This document shows positions 50,039 through 59,780 of a stretch of DNA of 64,000 nucleotides, one piece after another. Where the stretch lies: positions 1,240,001-1,304,000 of the forward strand of contig CAWBSE010000003.1 of NCBI GenBank assembly GCA_963791425.1, given 5' to 3'. Both the position numbers and the translations under genes were made by a program. The notes beneath the pieces are model-generated. The model was given only the letters and a program-made list of their open reading frames with translations. It made no database searches and was not told the origin of the DNA. The first letter of the stretch is position 1, and each line of letters opens with the position of its first letter. Source of the DNA: DATBLE01 sp963791425 (lineage in GTDB: Bacteria > Actinomycetota > Thermoleophilia > Gaiellales > Gaiellaceae).

Positions 50039-50908
50039 GTGGCGACGAGTCTTTCTAGCGCCCTCGAGCAGACGGTCTTGTTAGGAGACGGTCGCCGACT
50101 CGGTTTCGCTGAGTGGGGGGATCCAGCCGGGCAGCCCGTTCTGTTTTTTCACGGCATGCCAAGCTCTCGGCTGAACGGACACGCCGATGCGGCCGTGCTC
50201 GTTGCTCACCGGTCGCGTTGGATCGCGATCGATCGCCCGGGGATAGGCCTCTCCGATTTCCAGCCGAGACGCACACTCCTGGATTGGCCCGAAGACGTCG
50301 TCGAGTTGGCCGACGCACTCGGGTTTGACCGCTTCGGAGTGGTTGGCGTCTCGGCGGGAGGGCCTTACGCGGCCGCGTGCGCCTACAAGATTCCAGAGCG
50401 ATTGACGCGTGTCGCAATCGTGAGCGGTGTCGCTCCCTTCGATCGTCTGCGGACGGAGGAACAGCGGAAGCGTGAAACGTTCGTGGATCGCAGGGCGCCG
50501 TGGCTGGAGCGGGCGAAGACGGCAGCGATGGCTGCCGCCGCCCGGCGCTGGCCGGAATGGACGTACGCCCAGGTGATCAAGGGCATGCCCGAACCCGATC
50601 GAGTCATCGCCTCCCGACCCGAGGTCCAAGCAGTCCTTGTGGAGGCTTTCCTGGAGGCCGTCCGCTCGGGAACCAGGGGCATCGAGCAAGAAATGGCGAT
50701 ACACACGCAACCCTGGGGCTTCCAGCCCGAAGACATCACGATCGAGGTCGAGATCTGGCACGGCGACCAAGACACGAATGTTCCCGTCACCGACGCAGAA
50801 CTCTTGGCAGACGCAATCCCCAACAGACATCTCACCGTGTGCCTGCGGGCAGGGCACATGCTGATCGACAGGTACTTCGAGGAGATCCTGAGCGCAGTAA
50901 CCCGCTAG
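50039..50908 (+). CDS. alpha/beta hydrolase
   Basis: A 289-residue hydrolase. Oxyanion motif FFHGMPSSRL near residue 36, nucleophile GVSAGGPYAAACA near residue 103 (Ser), and a C-terminal catalytic His in RAGHMLIDRY. Similar to esterases and haloalkane dehalogenase-like hydrolases that begin with a GRRLGFAEWGDP-type strand. GTG start at 50039. Confidence 0.82.
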   Translation: MATSLSSALEQTVLLGDGRRLGFAEWGDPAGQPVLFFHGMPSSRLNGHADAAVLVAHRSRWIAIDRPGIGLSDFQPRRTLLDWPEDVVELADALGFDRFGVVGVSAGGPYAAACAYKIPERLTRVAIVSGVAPFDRLRTEEQRKRETFVDRRAPWLERAKTAAMAAAARRWPEWTYAQVIKGMPEPDRVIASRPEVQAVLVEAFLEAVRSGTRGIEQEMAIHTQPWGFQPEDITIEVEIWHGDQDTNVPVTDAELLADAIPNRHLTVCLRAGHMLIDRYFEEILSAVTR

Positions 50909-50993
50909 AACCGACGAGTTCGATCCGGTTCGGGCGCAGACACGCCAGCGATCCGGACGATGACGAGGTCCGCTGCCGCCAACGCGGCGCCGG

Positions 50994-51025
50994 TCAAGCA
51001 ACATTCCTGAACACTTGGGCACGGC
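50994..51025 (+). repeat. island repeat, copy 7
   Basis: TCAAGCAACATTCCTGAACA then CTTGGGCACGGCG. Between two plus-strand genes. Confidence 0.75.
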
Positions 51026-51091
51026 GTGACCCTGTCGCTAGAACGTGGGTGGTTGGTTTCTGTAGCCCGCCCAACTAGTCTCGACTTGCAC

Positions 51092-52060
51092 ATGGAACGC
51101 GTGGAGTTGCGTGCAATAGGGCGGAGCGGGGTGTCGGTCTCCGCCGTAGGTCTTGGCGGGTTTGAACTTGGCCCCGAGGAGGTCGGGCCTGACGTAGACC
51201 GGGCGACGATGGTCATCGATGCTGCCCTCGACGCGGGCATCAACTGGCTCGATACCTCCGAGAACTACCTCGAGACGCGCAACGAGTCGTTGATTGGCGC
51301 TGCTCTCGGGCGGGTCGGCGGAGAGTTTCTAGTCGCGACGAAAGCTGCCCCCACAGCCGGGCTGACGGGCGGCGGCTCGGGGTTCCGGCACGATCAGATC
51401 CACGCCGCGTGCCGGGCCAGCCTGCGTCGGCTCAGACGCGAGCAGATCGACATCTACTTCCTGCACTGGCCCGACGACACAGGTGTCCCGCTCGAGGAGA
51501 CCTGGGGGGCAATGGCGGAACTCGCGGACGACGGGCTTGTCCGCGCGATCGGCCTCTCGAACTACGCGCTGACCGACATCGAGCGCTGTCACGCACAGCG
51601 CCCCGTCGATTTCGTTCAGACAGGACTGTCGATGATCGACTATCTCGACGACCGCGGCTTGATAGCCCGCTGCGGCGAGCTCGACATCGGCGTCGTCATC
51701 TACGAGCCACTCGCGAGTGGGATCCTGAGCGACAAGACCCTCGAGCAGGTGCTCGCCTTGTGGACCGGCCCCTGGGTGGAGTCATCCTTCTTCAAGCGCC
51801 TGCTGGCGCCGGGACGGGCGGAACGGAGCTTTGCCGTTGCCGACGGGATGCGCCCCATCGCCGCTCGGCTCGGCATCACCGTCGCCCAGCTTGCGATCGC
51901 GTGGGTGTTACACCAGCCCGGCGTCAGTGCCGCCCTGGCCGGCAGTCGCGACGGTCGCCATGTCCGCGAGAACGCCGAGGCGGCCCTATTCGACCTGACG
52001 GGTACGCTCGACGAGCTTGAGGCGCTGATCCCGCTCGGCCCGACCTTCGAAACGCCCTGA
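51092..52060 (+). CDS. aldo/keto reductase
   Basis: A 322-residue NADPH-dependent TIM-barrel reductase. Catalytic residues are in NWLDTSENY (Asp, Tyr), ATKAAP (Lys) and YFLHWPD (His), and the cofactor region ALAGSRDGRHVRENAEA is near residue 285. It resembles the YajO/AKR11-13 group. The ATG at 51092 is used. Substrate unknown. Confidence 0.85.
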   Translation: MERVELRAIGRSGVSVSAVGLGGFELGPEEVGPDVDRATMVIDAALDAGINWLDTSENYLETRNESLIGAALGRVGGEFLVATKAAPTAGLTGGGSGFRHDQIHAACRASLRRLRREQIDIYFLHWPDDTGVPLEETWGAMAELADDGLVRAIGLSNYALTDIERCHAQRPVDFVQTGLSMIDYLDDRGLIARCGELDIGVVIYEPLASGILSDKTLEQVLALWTGPWVESSFFKRLLAPGRAERSFAVADGMRPIAARLGITVAQLAIAWVLHQPGVSAALAGSRDGRHVRENAEAALFDLTGTLDELEALIPLGPTFETP

Positions 52061-52140
52061 CACACCCGGCCGCCCGGCAGAGCACGAAACAGAACCGTCG
52101 AGCGGGGGGCTCCTTGACACCGGACAGACGAGCGCCGGGT

Positions 52141-52168
52141 TCAAGAGACCTTTCTGAACACTCGGACA
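52141..52168 (+). repeat. island repeat, copy 8 (diverged)
   Basis: TCAAGAGACCTTTCTGAACA then CTCGGACA. 43 bases before the next gene start. Confidence 0.65.
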
Positions 52169-52210
52169 TCCAAACGTCCTGACGCTCGCTCCAGCCTCTA
52201 GGGTTTCGGC

Positions 52211-52699
52211 GTGAGGCGTCTACAGGCGCTCGTGGCTCTCGGCTGTGCCGTCGTCGCTGCAGCTTTCGCTGTCCACACGCCCTCGCCGGGTGTCGCAGCC
52301 GGCGACGTCTGCAGCGCGCGGGTCAGCCACTCGGTGATCCCGGAGTGGGCACGAACAGGCTTCTCCGGCCCTCGGCCGCGGGTCCCGTATGCCCTCGGCC
52401 GGTCCGCGCGGATCGTCGGGATCCTCTTCGGGTATCCGCTGCGCTCGCCTGAGGCACCAGGACGCAGCAACAAGATCCTGTGGGTCTCGCGAGCGCCGGC
52501 CAGAACGCCGACGGCACTCTGGATCCGGGCGCAGCGGATGCGCGGAGACAACCCGATCGGCTCGCCAGTCGGACATGTCGTGCGGAATGGACCCGGTCCT
52601 TCCTACCTCGACGTGCCCGCGCCGGGCTGCTGGCGGCTGACGCTCTCCTGGGCAGGTCGGACGGACACCCTCGACCTCGTCTACTCCACTGGACCTTGA
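52211..52699 (+). CDS. secreted hypothetical protein
   Basis: A 162-residue protein with a signal peptide (VRRLQALVALGCAVVAAAFA, cleavage near residue 28) and a beta-rich mature part ending CWRLTLSWAGRTDTLDLVY, the shape of a small Ig-like or carbohydrate-binding-like domain. Two cysteines (CSAR and GCWR) could form a disulphide. No family is recognised. Confidence 0.6.
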   Translation: MRRLQALVALGCAVVAAAFAVHTPSPGVAAGDVCSARVSHSVIPEWARTGFSGPRPRVPYALGRSARIVGILFGYPLRSPEAPGRSNKILWVSRAPARTPTALWIRAQRMRGDNPIGSPVGHVVRNGPGPSYLDVPAPGCWRLTLSWAGRTDTLDLVYSTGP

Positions 52700-52731
52700 C
52701 ACGTCGGTAGGAAGCGCCGCTGCGCCGCTAC

Positions 52732-52766
52732 GTCAAGAGGCATTCCTGAACACTCGTGCAGGCGAG
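52732..52766 (+). repeat. island repeat, copy 9
   Basis: GTCAAGAGGCATTCCTGAAC then ACTCGTGCAGGCGAG. Between convergent genes. Confidence 0.8.
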
Positions 52767-52805
52767 ATTCATCGCGCTGGGTCACTTGCCAGATTCGGGA
52801 GCCCT

Positions 52806-54137
52806 TCAGCTGTTGCTGACAGCGTAGAGGTGCCAGTCCCCCGGGATGCCTCTCAGCTCGTAGGCGCCACGGTCGTTGAACGTGATGCCCGAGCCCGCGA
52901 CGAGGTCCTTGACGGTCTGCGATACGAGGACTTCACCGGGGCTCGCGTGGGCGGACACACGCGCACCGGTCGCGACGGCGATCCCGGAGACCTTTCCGTC
53001 GAACAGCTCGCATTCCCCGGTGTGGATTCCCGCGCGTACTTCGAGGTCGAGCGCCTCGAGCGCGTCGCGGATCGCACAGGCACAGCGGATCGCCCGCGCC
53101 GGCCCGTCGAAGGAGGCGAAGAAGCCGTCCCCGGCGGTGTCATGCTCGACGCCGCGAAAATGGGCGAGCTGCTCGCGCACGACTGAGTGGTGGCGCTCGA
53201 GGAGAGCACGCCACGCGCTGTCGCCGAGCGCAGCAGCGCGCGCGGTCGACCCAACGATGTCCGTGAGAAGCACAGTGGCGAGCACTCGATCCGCCTCCGT
53301 GCCGCCACGCCCAACCGCCCGGGTGACGAAGCCGCGCACCTGGTCCAGGAGGGTTGCGGTATCGCCGACGACGGGGGCCCAGTCGGGGCGGTCGATCGAG
53401 ACGAACTCGCCGGCCGGAAGACGCGATGCGACCCAGCGGTCGGCCTCCTCGTCCGGCTCGTTCGCCTTGTGCATCACCAGTACCGGAACGCGTACAGACG
53501 GCAGCACGCCGCGCACGTCGACGTCGAGCGCCATCCGCTTGTACGCTGCTGCCGAGCCCGGGCTGACGCTCAACCGGGTCACGCGGGTGAACGCTTCGCG
53601 CTTCTCCGGTTCGAGGCTCGGGGCGATGACCTCGAAGTCCTCCAGCAGTGAGGCCGGCCAGCGCCGCTCGTCCTCGTCTATGCGGCGAAGCGCCTCCTCG
53701 CGCGGAGGCGCCCACGGCCAATCCGGAGCCCACGTCCCCCGAAACTGGCCCTCCCAGATCACGAGCGCATGAACCCGCTCCGGGTACGTCGCCGCGAAGA
53801 CCAGCGCGAGATCTGACGCGTCACCAGACGTCAGGATCGCCGCCCGCTGTGAGCCCGCCGCATCCAGGACCACGCGGCAATCATCCATCCGCACCTCGAC
53901 CGGCGGTGCGCCGACCACGCAGTCGGAGAGACCAGTGCCACGCTTGTCGAAGATGATCAGCCGATAGTCGGCTGCAAGCGCCTCCAGCCAGGCGCGGCGA
54001 TATGGCTCCTCCCAGGACAGCTCGACGTGCTGCGCGAAGACCGGAATCCACAGCAGGTCGACCGACCCATCACCGACAACCTGGTACGCGATGTTGACAT
54101 CGCCGCTGCGCGCGTAGCGCGTCTCCGGAATCTGCAC
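52806..54137 (-). CDS. alpha/beta hydrolase - class III adenylate/guanylate cyclase fusion
   Basis: A 443-residue two-domain protein. Residues 1-260 are an alpha/beta hydrolase fold, but the nucleophile elbow, usually GxSEGG before LFAATYPER, reads SGDASDLALVFAATYPER, so the catalytic Ser appears lost. Residues about 285-440 are a class III cyclase with metal Asp in LLTDIVGST and the second Asp in HDTAGDGFFASF. Probably makes cAMP, with the hydrolase fold serving as a sensor. This fusion is common in actinobacteria. Confidence 0.85.
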   Translation of the reverse strand: MQIPETRYARSGDVNIAYQVVGDGSVDLLWIPVFAQHVELSWEEPYRRAWLEALAADYRLIIFDKRGTGLSDCVVGAPPVEVRMDDCRVVLDAAGSQRAAILTSGDASDLALVFAATYPERVHALVIWEGQFRGTWAPDWPWAPPREEALRRIDEDERRWPASLLEDFEVIAPSLEPEKREAFTRVTRLSVSPGSAAAYKRMALDVDVRGVLPSVRVPVLVMHKANEPDEEADRWVASRLPAGEFVSIDRPDWAPVVGDTATLLDQVRGFVTRAVGRGGTEADRVLATVLLTDIVGSTARAAALGDSAWRALLERHHSVVREQLAHFRGVEHDTAGDGFFASFDGPARAIRCACAIRDALEALDLEVRAGIHTGECELFDGKVSGIAVATGARVSAHASPGEVLVSQTVKDLVAGSGITFNDRGAYELRGIPGDWHLYAVSNS

Positions 54138-54220
54138 CCGTCAAGTGTCCACCATGGACGACGTCCCCGCCCAGCTAGGCTCACGCCTGCTCGATGACGT
54201 GTCCCTGAGCGTTCTTCCGC

Positions 54221-54335
54221 CAAGGGACATTTCCGAACACTGGCGCAGACCAACGTTGATCACGCCGGTCCTGTTCTGGGCCTTCGGTTGGCGCGACGGC
54301 GCAGTCGGTGTCTGGCAAGATCGCGCGTGTGGAGC
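54221..54335 (+). repeat. island repeat, copy 10 (long form, about 110 bp)
   Basis: Core CAAGGGACATTTCCGAACAC then TGGCGCAGACC. The following 85 bases match, in opposite orientation, the left part of copy 1 at 43515-43628. It covers the start region of the next gene. Confidence 0.75.
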
Positions 54336-54775
54336 CAGGCACGCGGCAAGAGCTCGTCAAGGACGCTCTGCGCGAGTTCGAGGCACAGCTCCGGCTGCGC
54401 AACCTAGAGGGTGCGGTTTCCCTGTTCCAGGCGGACGGCGTTCTGTTCGGTTCCGACGAGTACGAGACCGCGACCGGGATCGACGAACTGCGCGTCTTCT
54501 TTGTCACGCTGTTCGCTCGACCGCACACCTACGGCTGGTCGGAGTTGGAGCCGCTCCACACTGGCGGCAGCAACAAGCTGGTCTGGTTCGTCGCACCGAC
54601 GACGGTCGTCGTGAGGGACGAAGACGGAAACGAGCAGCGCGCGCCCGCCTATCGGGTGAGCGGAGTCCTCGAATTCGCCGACGACACGCGGTGGTTGTTC
54701 CGGCTCTTCAACGGCTCCGAGCCGGTGACCGCCGTGGAGCACTTCGCAGCCGAGTCGCTCGAGGGACATTCCTGA
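54329..54775 (+). CDS. SnoaL/NTF2-like protein
   Basis: A 148-residue cone-shaped NTF2-like fold protein: N-terminal helices (ALREFEAQLRLRNLEGAVSLF), then strands with RWLFRLFNGSEPVTAVEHF. Such proteins are small isomerases, hydrolases or binding domains (DUF4440/SnoaL_3). The last codons and the stop (GAG GGA CAT TCC TGA) are the core of a repeat copy, so insertion of the repeat set the C-terminus. Start GTG 54329 is one of several possibilities. Confidence 0.68.
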   Translation: MEPGTRQELVKDALREFEAQLRLRNLEGAVSLFQADGVLFGSDEYETATGIDELRVFFVTLFARPHTYGWSELEPLHTGGSNKLVWFVAPTTVVVRDEDGNEQRAPAYRVSGVLEFADDTRWLFRLFNGSEPVTAVEHFAAESLEGHS

Positions 54776-54792
54776 ACACTCGGGCAGGCGAG
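54761..54792 (+). repeat. island repeat, copy 11
   Basis: GAGGGACATTCCTGAACACT then CGGGCAGGCGAG. It forms the stop codon of the NTF2-like gene. Confidence 0.85.
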
Positions 54793-54807
54793 GCTTCTCG
54801 CCCCTGA

Positions 54808-55077
54808 TCACTTCGGCCAGGGACAGCAAGGGAGGATTGTGCGAAGCGCGCGCGGCGGCTGGAGGGGGACGTCCAGGAGGACACCGGCGTCGGCGCCGTG
54901 CGCGACGAGCGCGCGGGCGATCGCGTCTGCCAGGTCGACCGCCTTCTTCGCTCGGTCCTCGGGGTCGTCCGCATCGATCGCGCCGGCGATCAGCGCCCCG
55001 AGATGGCGAGAAATCCGATCGGCAGCCGATCCCGGGTCAAGTTCGACGATCGCGCGCTCGACGGTCGCTGAGTCCAA
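54808..55077 (-). CDS. short protein, possibly the N-terminal stump of a larger gene
   Basis: An 89-residue frame beginning MDSATVERAIVELDPGSAAD. The helical pattern (ADRISRHLGALIAG, DRAKKAVDLADAIARALVAHG) recalls the N-terminal region of DUF3427/restriction-type helicases, and the reading frame stops just beside repeat copy 11. It may be truncated by the event that placed the repeat. Confidence 0.45.
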   Translation of the reverse strand: MDSATVERAIVELDPGSAADRISRHLGALIAGAIDADDPEDRAKKAVDLADAIARALVAHGADAGVLLDVPLQPPRALRTILPCCPWPK

Positions 55078-55512
55078 CGCTTGTAGCGCCTCGGCGAGAC
55101 GCCCCGTGAGGGAGCCTCGTGAAGGCCGACTAGAAGGATGTCGTCTCCCAAGCTGCCCGGACTTTCACAGAACCGTGCCGTTTACGCCAAAGGTGGCAAA
55201 CCTTCTCGGACTCGCGTTGGCTCCAAGCTCTGGTCGACAACCAGGAGGCGCCGTCGGCGCTCCGCTGTCCGTAGACGAACGGCAGGACATCCATCGGTCC
55301 AGCCAACGGCGTTCAAACCAAGCTCGCCGGTACCGGTCGACCGACTCGCGCAAGTCGAACAGAACGGGGGCTTCCACAGCCGCGAGACGGTACACGGCAT
55401 CGGCCGCTGAACGGCCCTCGTGCGTCGTCACGTACACTGCCGCCTCGACTCGAGGGCGCATCGTCGTTCGCTGCCCTTCACGTTCCGCCACGAAAGGCCG
55501 AAAAGAGAGACG
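55078..55512. other. 435-bp region without a clear gene
   Basis: The minus strand is open through 55165-55500. It encodes a stretch (AAVYVTTHEGRSAADAVYRL and RYRRAWFERRWLDRW) faintly like the linker of GH65 enzymes, such as the one encoded just to the right. It could be a remnant of a duplicate. There is no start codon in a sensible place. Confidence 0.35.
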
Positions 55513-55899
55513 ATGGCCACCGAACTCCGAGGCCCCATGGCCGACGATGCGGTTTTCGTCGCCGAGATCGCCACGGCCGAGGAGGAGCTTGGACCGCTTT
55601 CCGCCGATGTGGTCGAGGCACGCTGGCAGCTTCGACTCCAGGCGCGGCGCTGCGCCGCCGGGAACCACGTCTACACCTGGGCCGGCGACATCCTCGACGT
55701 GCCGGGGGGCTCGCCCCACCAGATCATGGTCTGCGCCTACGCGGCCGTGCATGCCGAGGGGGCTCCTTCGCCGAGGTTGGTCGGGCCGCAGCAGACCGCG
55801 GAGCACGGGGCAAAGCGTCTCTGGAGCGAGCAGGAGCTGAAGGACAGCGCTCCGGTGCTTACACCGCCGACCAGCCCTCGCCCCGGCGCTCGAATCTGA
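55513..55899 (+). CDS. hypothetical protein
   Basis: A 128-residue frame from ATG 55513 (AGAGAGACG upstream). Sequence such as EARWQLRLQARRCAAGNHVY is not from a recognised family. Its last 41 bases overlap the end of the opposite GH65 gene. Because the minus strand is also open across this interval, the assignment is tentative. Confidence 0.4.
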   Translation: MATELRGPMADDAVFVAEIATAEEELGPLSADVVEARWQLRLQARRCAAGNHVYTWAGDILDVPGGSPHQIMVCAYAAVHAEGAPSPRLVGPQQTAEHGAKRLWSEQELKDSAPVLTPPTSPRPGARI

Positions 55900-58852
55900 C
55901 CCCGTCCGGCCCGGCCGCGACCGGATCGGACGTTCCGACCACGATGACCGGCACTCCGGGATCGGCCGTGACGGTGAGCGCGGCAGGCTCGATCCGCACA
56001 CGAACGCTGCTGCCGCGGAAGCGGACGCGCAGTTCGAGGGCCGCCCACCCCGCGGGCAGCCTCGGGTCGATCCGAAGCGCCTCCGCGGTCGGCCGAAGCC
56101 CCGCGAACCCGAACGCGAGCGCCTGCCAGACGCTGCCCATCGTGGCGAGGTGCAGCCCGTCGGCGGTCGTGCCCGTGAGGTCGTCGAGGTCGATCCGGGT
56201 CGTCGTGTGCAGGGTCTCGACCGCCCGCTCCAGCATCCCGGCACGCGCGAACAGCGCGGCGTGGATGCCGGGCGAGAGCGAGCTGCCGTGCGCGTCCGCG
56301 GCTCGTAGAAGACGAAGGTTCGGGTCGCAGCGAGTCCCGGCGCGACCTCGTCGGGGACGAGGTGGTGGAGCATCAGCACGTCGGCCTGCTTGAGGACCTG
56401 CGCGCCGGGGCACCCGCTCGCGCCCGAGCAGGCAGGTCGGCCGCGATCGGGCGGCGCGGAACGACGTCCTCGATGACGAGCGGCTCGAGCTCGCCAGAAG
56501 CCGGCGAACTGCTCGTAGAGCCCGGTGTCGGGGTCGTAGCCGTCGACGAGCGATGTCGGCGAGCGCGTAGCCAGCTCGCCCGCTCCTCGGCCGTGACGTC
56601 GCCGGGCGCGGCGGCGACGAGCTCGGCGGCACGGCGGAGATTCCAGCGGGCCATCACGTTCGTGTAGGCGTTGTCGTCGACCGGCTCGTGGTACTCGTCG
56701 GGGCCGATCACGCCGTAGATGTGCGCCGCGCCCGTCGGCGTCGAGCCTGATCCGCGAGGCCCAGTAGCGGGCGGTCTCGACGAGCAACTCGCGGCCCGGG
56801 CCGGCGGCGAACTCCTCGTCGCCGGTCCAGTCGACGTAGCAGGCGGCGGCCCAGGCGACGTCGGCGACGATGTGCTCCTCGAGCTGGCCGGTGCGGATCG
56901 GGATCACCCGCCCGGCGCGGTCGCGCGCCGAGCGGAGGTGTGACGTCGTCGCCCGTCGCGGCCGACTCCCACGGGAAGCGGGCTCCTCGCCGGCCGCTCG
57001 CGCGCGCCGCCGCGCGCGCCGCGGGAAGCCGCCGGATCCGGTACTCGAGCATCGCCCGGGCCGCCTCGGGGTGCGTGGCGGCGAGGAACGGGAAGACGAA
57101 GATGTCGGCGTCCCAGAACACGTGCCCGCGGTAGGCCGGCCCGGTCAGGCCGCGGGCACCCACCGCCGCCTCTCCCGAGTCTGCGACCGATGCCATCAGG
57201 TGGAAGAGCGCGAACCGGACGGCGAGCTGGAGCTCGGCGTCTCCCTCGATGAGGATGTCCGCGTTCTCCCAGCGCCGGCCCCAGGCGCACCGGTGCTCGA
57301 CGAGCAGCCGCTCGAAGCCGGCCTCTTCGGCCTCGACCAGGTCGGGGAGCGCAAGGTCCAGCCGGGTCAGCTCGACAGGGTCAGAGCGGTAGACCGCGAT
57401 GCGGTCCAGGCGGCCGAGGGGACCCTGCTCGAGATGGTCATCTGCGGCCGCCACGGCCACGCGGCGGGTGGTCGCGCCCATGCGGGCAAGCGTGACGCGG
57501 CCCTGCCGGACCACGTCCGCCCTCGCGGACTCGCCGACGGCGAGCGGTGTGCTCTCTGCGAGAAGCTGCGCGGGGCCTTCTGCTCTGAGCACAGCCGATC
57601 CCGGCCGGGCGAACGACGAGAAGAGCACGGCCGACAGCCGGCCCCCGCCGGCCAGCTGGAGGTCCTGGCGGACGAGCCCGGCCCGGAGGTCGAGGACGCG
57701 GCGAAGGCTTGCTCGGTCGAGCTCGCCCGGGAGGAGATTCCACGCCTCGCACTCGAGGAGCGACGTCGCCGGACCCTCGCCGTCGAACACGGCGGCGAAG
57801 ACTCGCGGCGTCGCGTCCGGGTCGGCGGCGACCGGGCAACCCGTCGTTCCGAGAAACCCGTCGGCGAGCGTGAGCATGGCCGCCCGTCCCGGTTCGCTCT
57901 CGGGGTCGAGGCCGTCGAAGGCAACGCTCCACCCGGGCTGGGCCGACACGAGGGGCAGGTCGTGCTGTTCCCGCCGGGCGAGCTGGTCGTCGAGGAGCTC
58001 GAGGAACCGGTCGGGCCCGCCGCCGAGCGCGACCACGCCGTCCGGCACCCCGAACGGCTCGACTCCGACCGAGACGACGGTTGCCGATCCCGTCGCGGGG
58101 ACGAGCATGAGCGAATCGCTGCCCGGAACCCCACCGAGCGGCCCGAACTCATCACCGGCGACGAGGACATCCTGCGGGCCGATACCGCGGCGCTGGAACT
58201 CCTCCAGCAGCCAGGACATGGAATCGGACTTGTCGGTCAGGCCGATCTCGACATGCTTCGCGTCGCTCGTCACCCGCGCGTCGGCGAGCCCGATCTCCCC
58301 GGCCGCCGCCTGGGCGATCTCGACGACGGCGGCGAGCCCTGCGATGCCGCACGCGCCGAGTCGGCTCTCGACCGCCTCCACGAGTTCCGCGATCCGCGCC
58401 TTCGGCGGGTCTGCCCAGCCCGGATCGGGGATCAGATCGATCTTCCTTCGGTTGAGGCGCTCGGCGACGATCTTCGCCTGCAACCCTCTGGCGGCGAGGC
58501 GCTCGACGGTGAGCTCGGCGGCACGGGTCAGCGCCGCCTCCTCCTCGGGGGAGGCAACGCGCCGGCTCAGGAGGCGCGGGCCGTCCGGCCCGACGTCGAA
58601 CACCTCCGAGCCGCGGTTCAGGCAAAGGTAGAGACGGCCCGGGCCGGCCGGCCGTGCGGCGAGCTGGCGGTCGACGTTCTCGACGTGCGTCCCGCTGACG
58701 ACACCGATGTCGAAGCCGCGCTCGCACAGCTGCTCGAGCACCAGCCGAACCCGCTCGGCCGGGGCGTCCCGGTCGGGCACCGCCGTCCCGTCCCAGTCGA
58801 ACACCACCGCTTCGAAGCGGCGCTCGATCCGGTCGCCGGTCACCGCGCCCAT
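55859..58852 (-). pseudogene. HAD phosphatase - GH65 glycoside phosphorylase/hydrolase fusion, frameshifted in its 3' third
   Basis: From ATG 58852 to about 56930 one frame encodes a HAD domain (DWDGTAVPD motif, SGTHVENVD, LVAGDEFG) followed by the N-terminal and part of the catalytic domain of a GH65 enzyme (RGHVFWDADIFVFPF). Beyond this the rest of GH65, including the catalytic-acid block IGPDEYHEPVDDNAYTN, LYEQFAGF, KQADVLMLHHLVPDEV and SPGIHAALFARAGM, is spread over all three frames with about seven shifts. GH65 members cleave trehalose, kojibiose or nigerose, often by phosphorolysis; the HAD part may dephosphorylate or isomerise the sugar phosphate. Start overlaps the ATP-grasp gene. Confidence 0.75.
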
Positions 58853-59780
58853 CGAGCCTCCGCTCCGACGACCGGATAGCGGCCCTCGGCGCCCGGACGC
58901 AGAGGCTTCGGCCCGGCATCCACGGGTAGCAGCCCAAGCGCGTCGGCTGCGTCCCGGAAGACGTCGTGGCCCGGTAGGGCGTACGACGCGTCGAAATCGA
59001 CCGCGCCGTTGAGCTCGATGACCGAGTACCCCTCCTCGGTCGGCAGGAGGTCGATGCCGACGAGGTCGGCGTTGATCGCGGCCGCAGCGGCGATGCCGAG
59101 CGCACACGCGGCCGCCGTGGGTCGCGTCGGGCTGCGGGTTGCGCCGAGGCTGACGTTCGTTCTCCATTCGCCGGGGGCGGCGATGCGGCGGGTGGCGCCG
59201 ATCACCACTCCGGCGGCGACGACGAGGCGGAGGTCGTGCCCGACGGGCGGGATCAGTTCCTGGACCAGCGCTCCGTGCCGCTGGAACCAGGGCCTGCATG
59301 CGGACTGCCTCCAGACAGCGCTGAAGCGCTTCCTCGCTGTCACACCGGAAGATGTCGACGCCCCAGCTGCCGTGGCGTGGCTTGACGACCAGCGGCGGTT
59401 CGATGTCCGGCACGGTCGACCGTTGGGCCGTAGATGCTCGGTGCGCGGATGAGGGATCCCCGCCCGGGCAAGCAGGCGGGCAGTGAGCAGCTTGTCGTGA
59501 GCGGCGGCGAGGGCCGAGGCCGGATTGAGAACACGGAAACCGCGCCGCTCGAGCCAGAGAAGCTCGAGGAGGCCGGGCTCGACGCCGTCGATGGTCGGCA
59601 GGATGTCGAGCCGGCCCGAGCGCGACGTCGCCCGGTCGCAGCCACGCGCCCAGTCTCGTTCGAGGCGACGAGCGCCGCGTCGATGCCGAGTGCGCGCCAG
59701 GCGGCGACGATCTCGACGTTCGTGTCGCTCCCGCCTGTGCCGCGAACCGCAACCCGCACGGCCGCCGGCGCCGTGAGCAC
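58840..59780 (-). pseudogene. RimK-like ATP-grasp ligase, frameshifted
   Basis: The pieces RVAVRGTGGSDTNVEIVAAW, LDILPTIDGVEPGLLELLW, AHDKLLTARLLARAGIPHPR, PPLVVKPRHGSWGVDIFR and LVQELIPPVGHDLRLVVAAG occur in correct order but in different frames, needing at least four shifts. Together they form a complete RimK/glutathione-synthetase-type ATP-grasp protein of about 310 residues, including the metal/ATP-binding IELNGAVDFD near the end. Such enzymes add an amino acid to a carboxylate. GTG 59780 or 59759 is the likely start. Confidence 0.7.

Noticed and set aside
43515..54792. Island repeats as a CRISPR array
   Set aside because: Spacing is irregular (hundreds to thousands of bases), genes lie between, and the repeats are in both orientations.
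43515..54792. Island repeats as integron attC sites
   Set aside because: No integrase gene in the window and I cannot see the paired R/L core boxes with a GTTRRRY-type crossover site.
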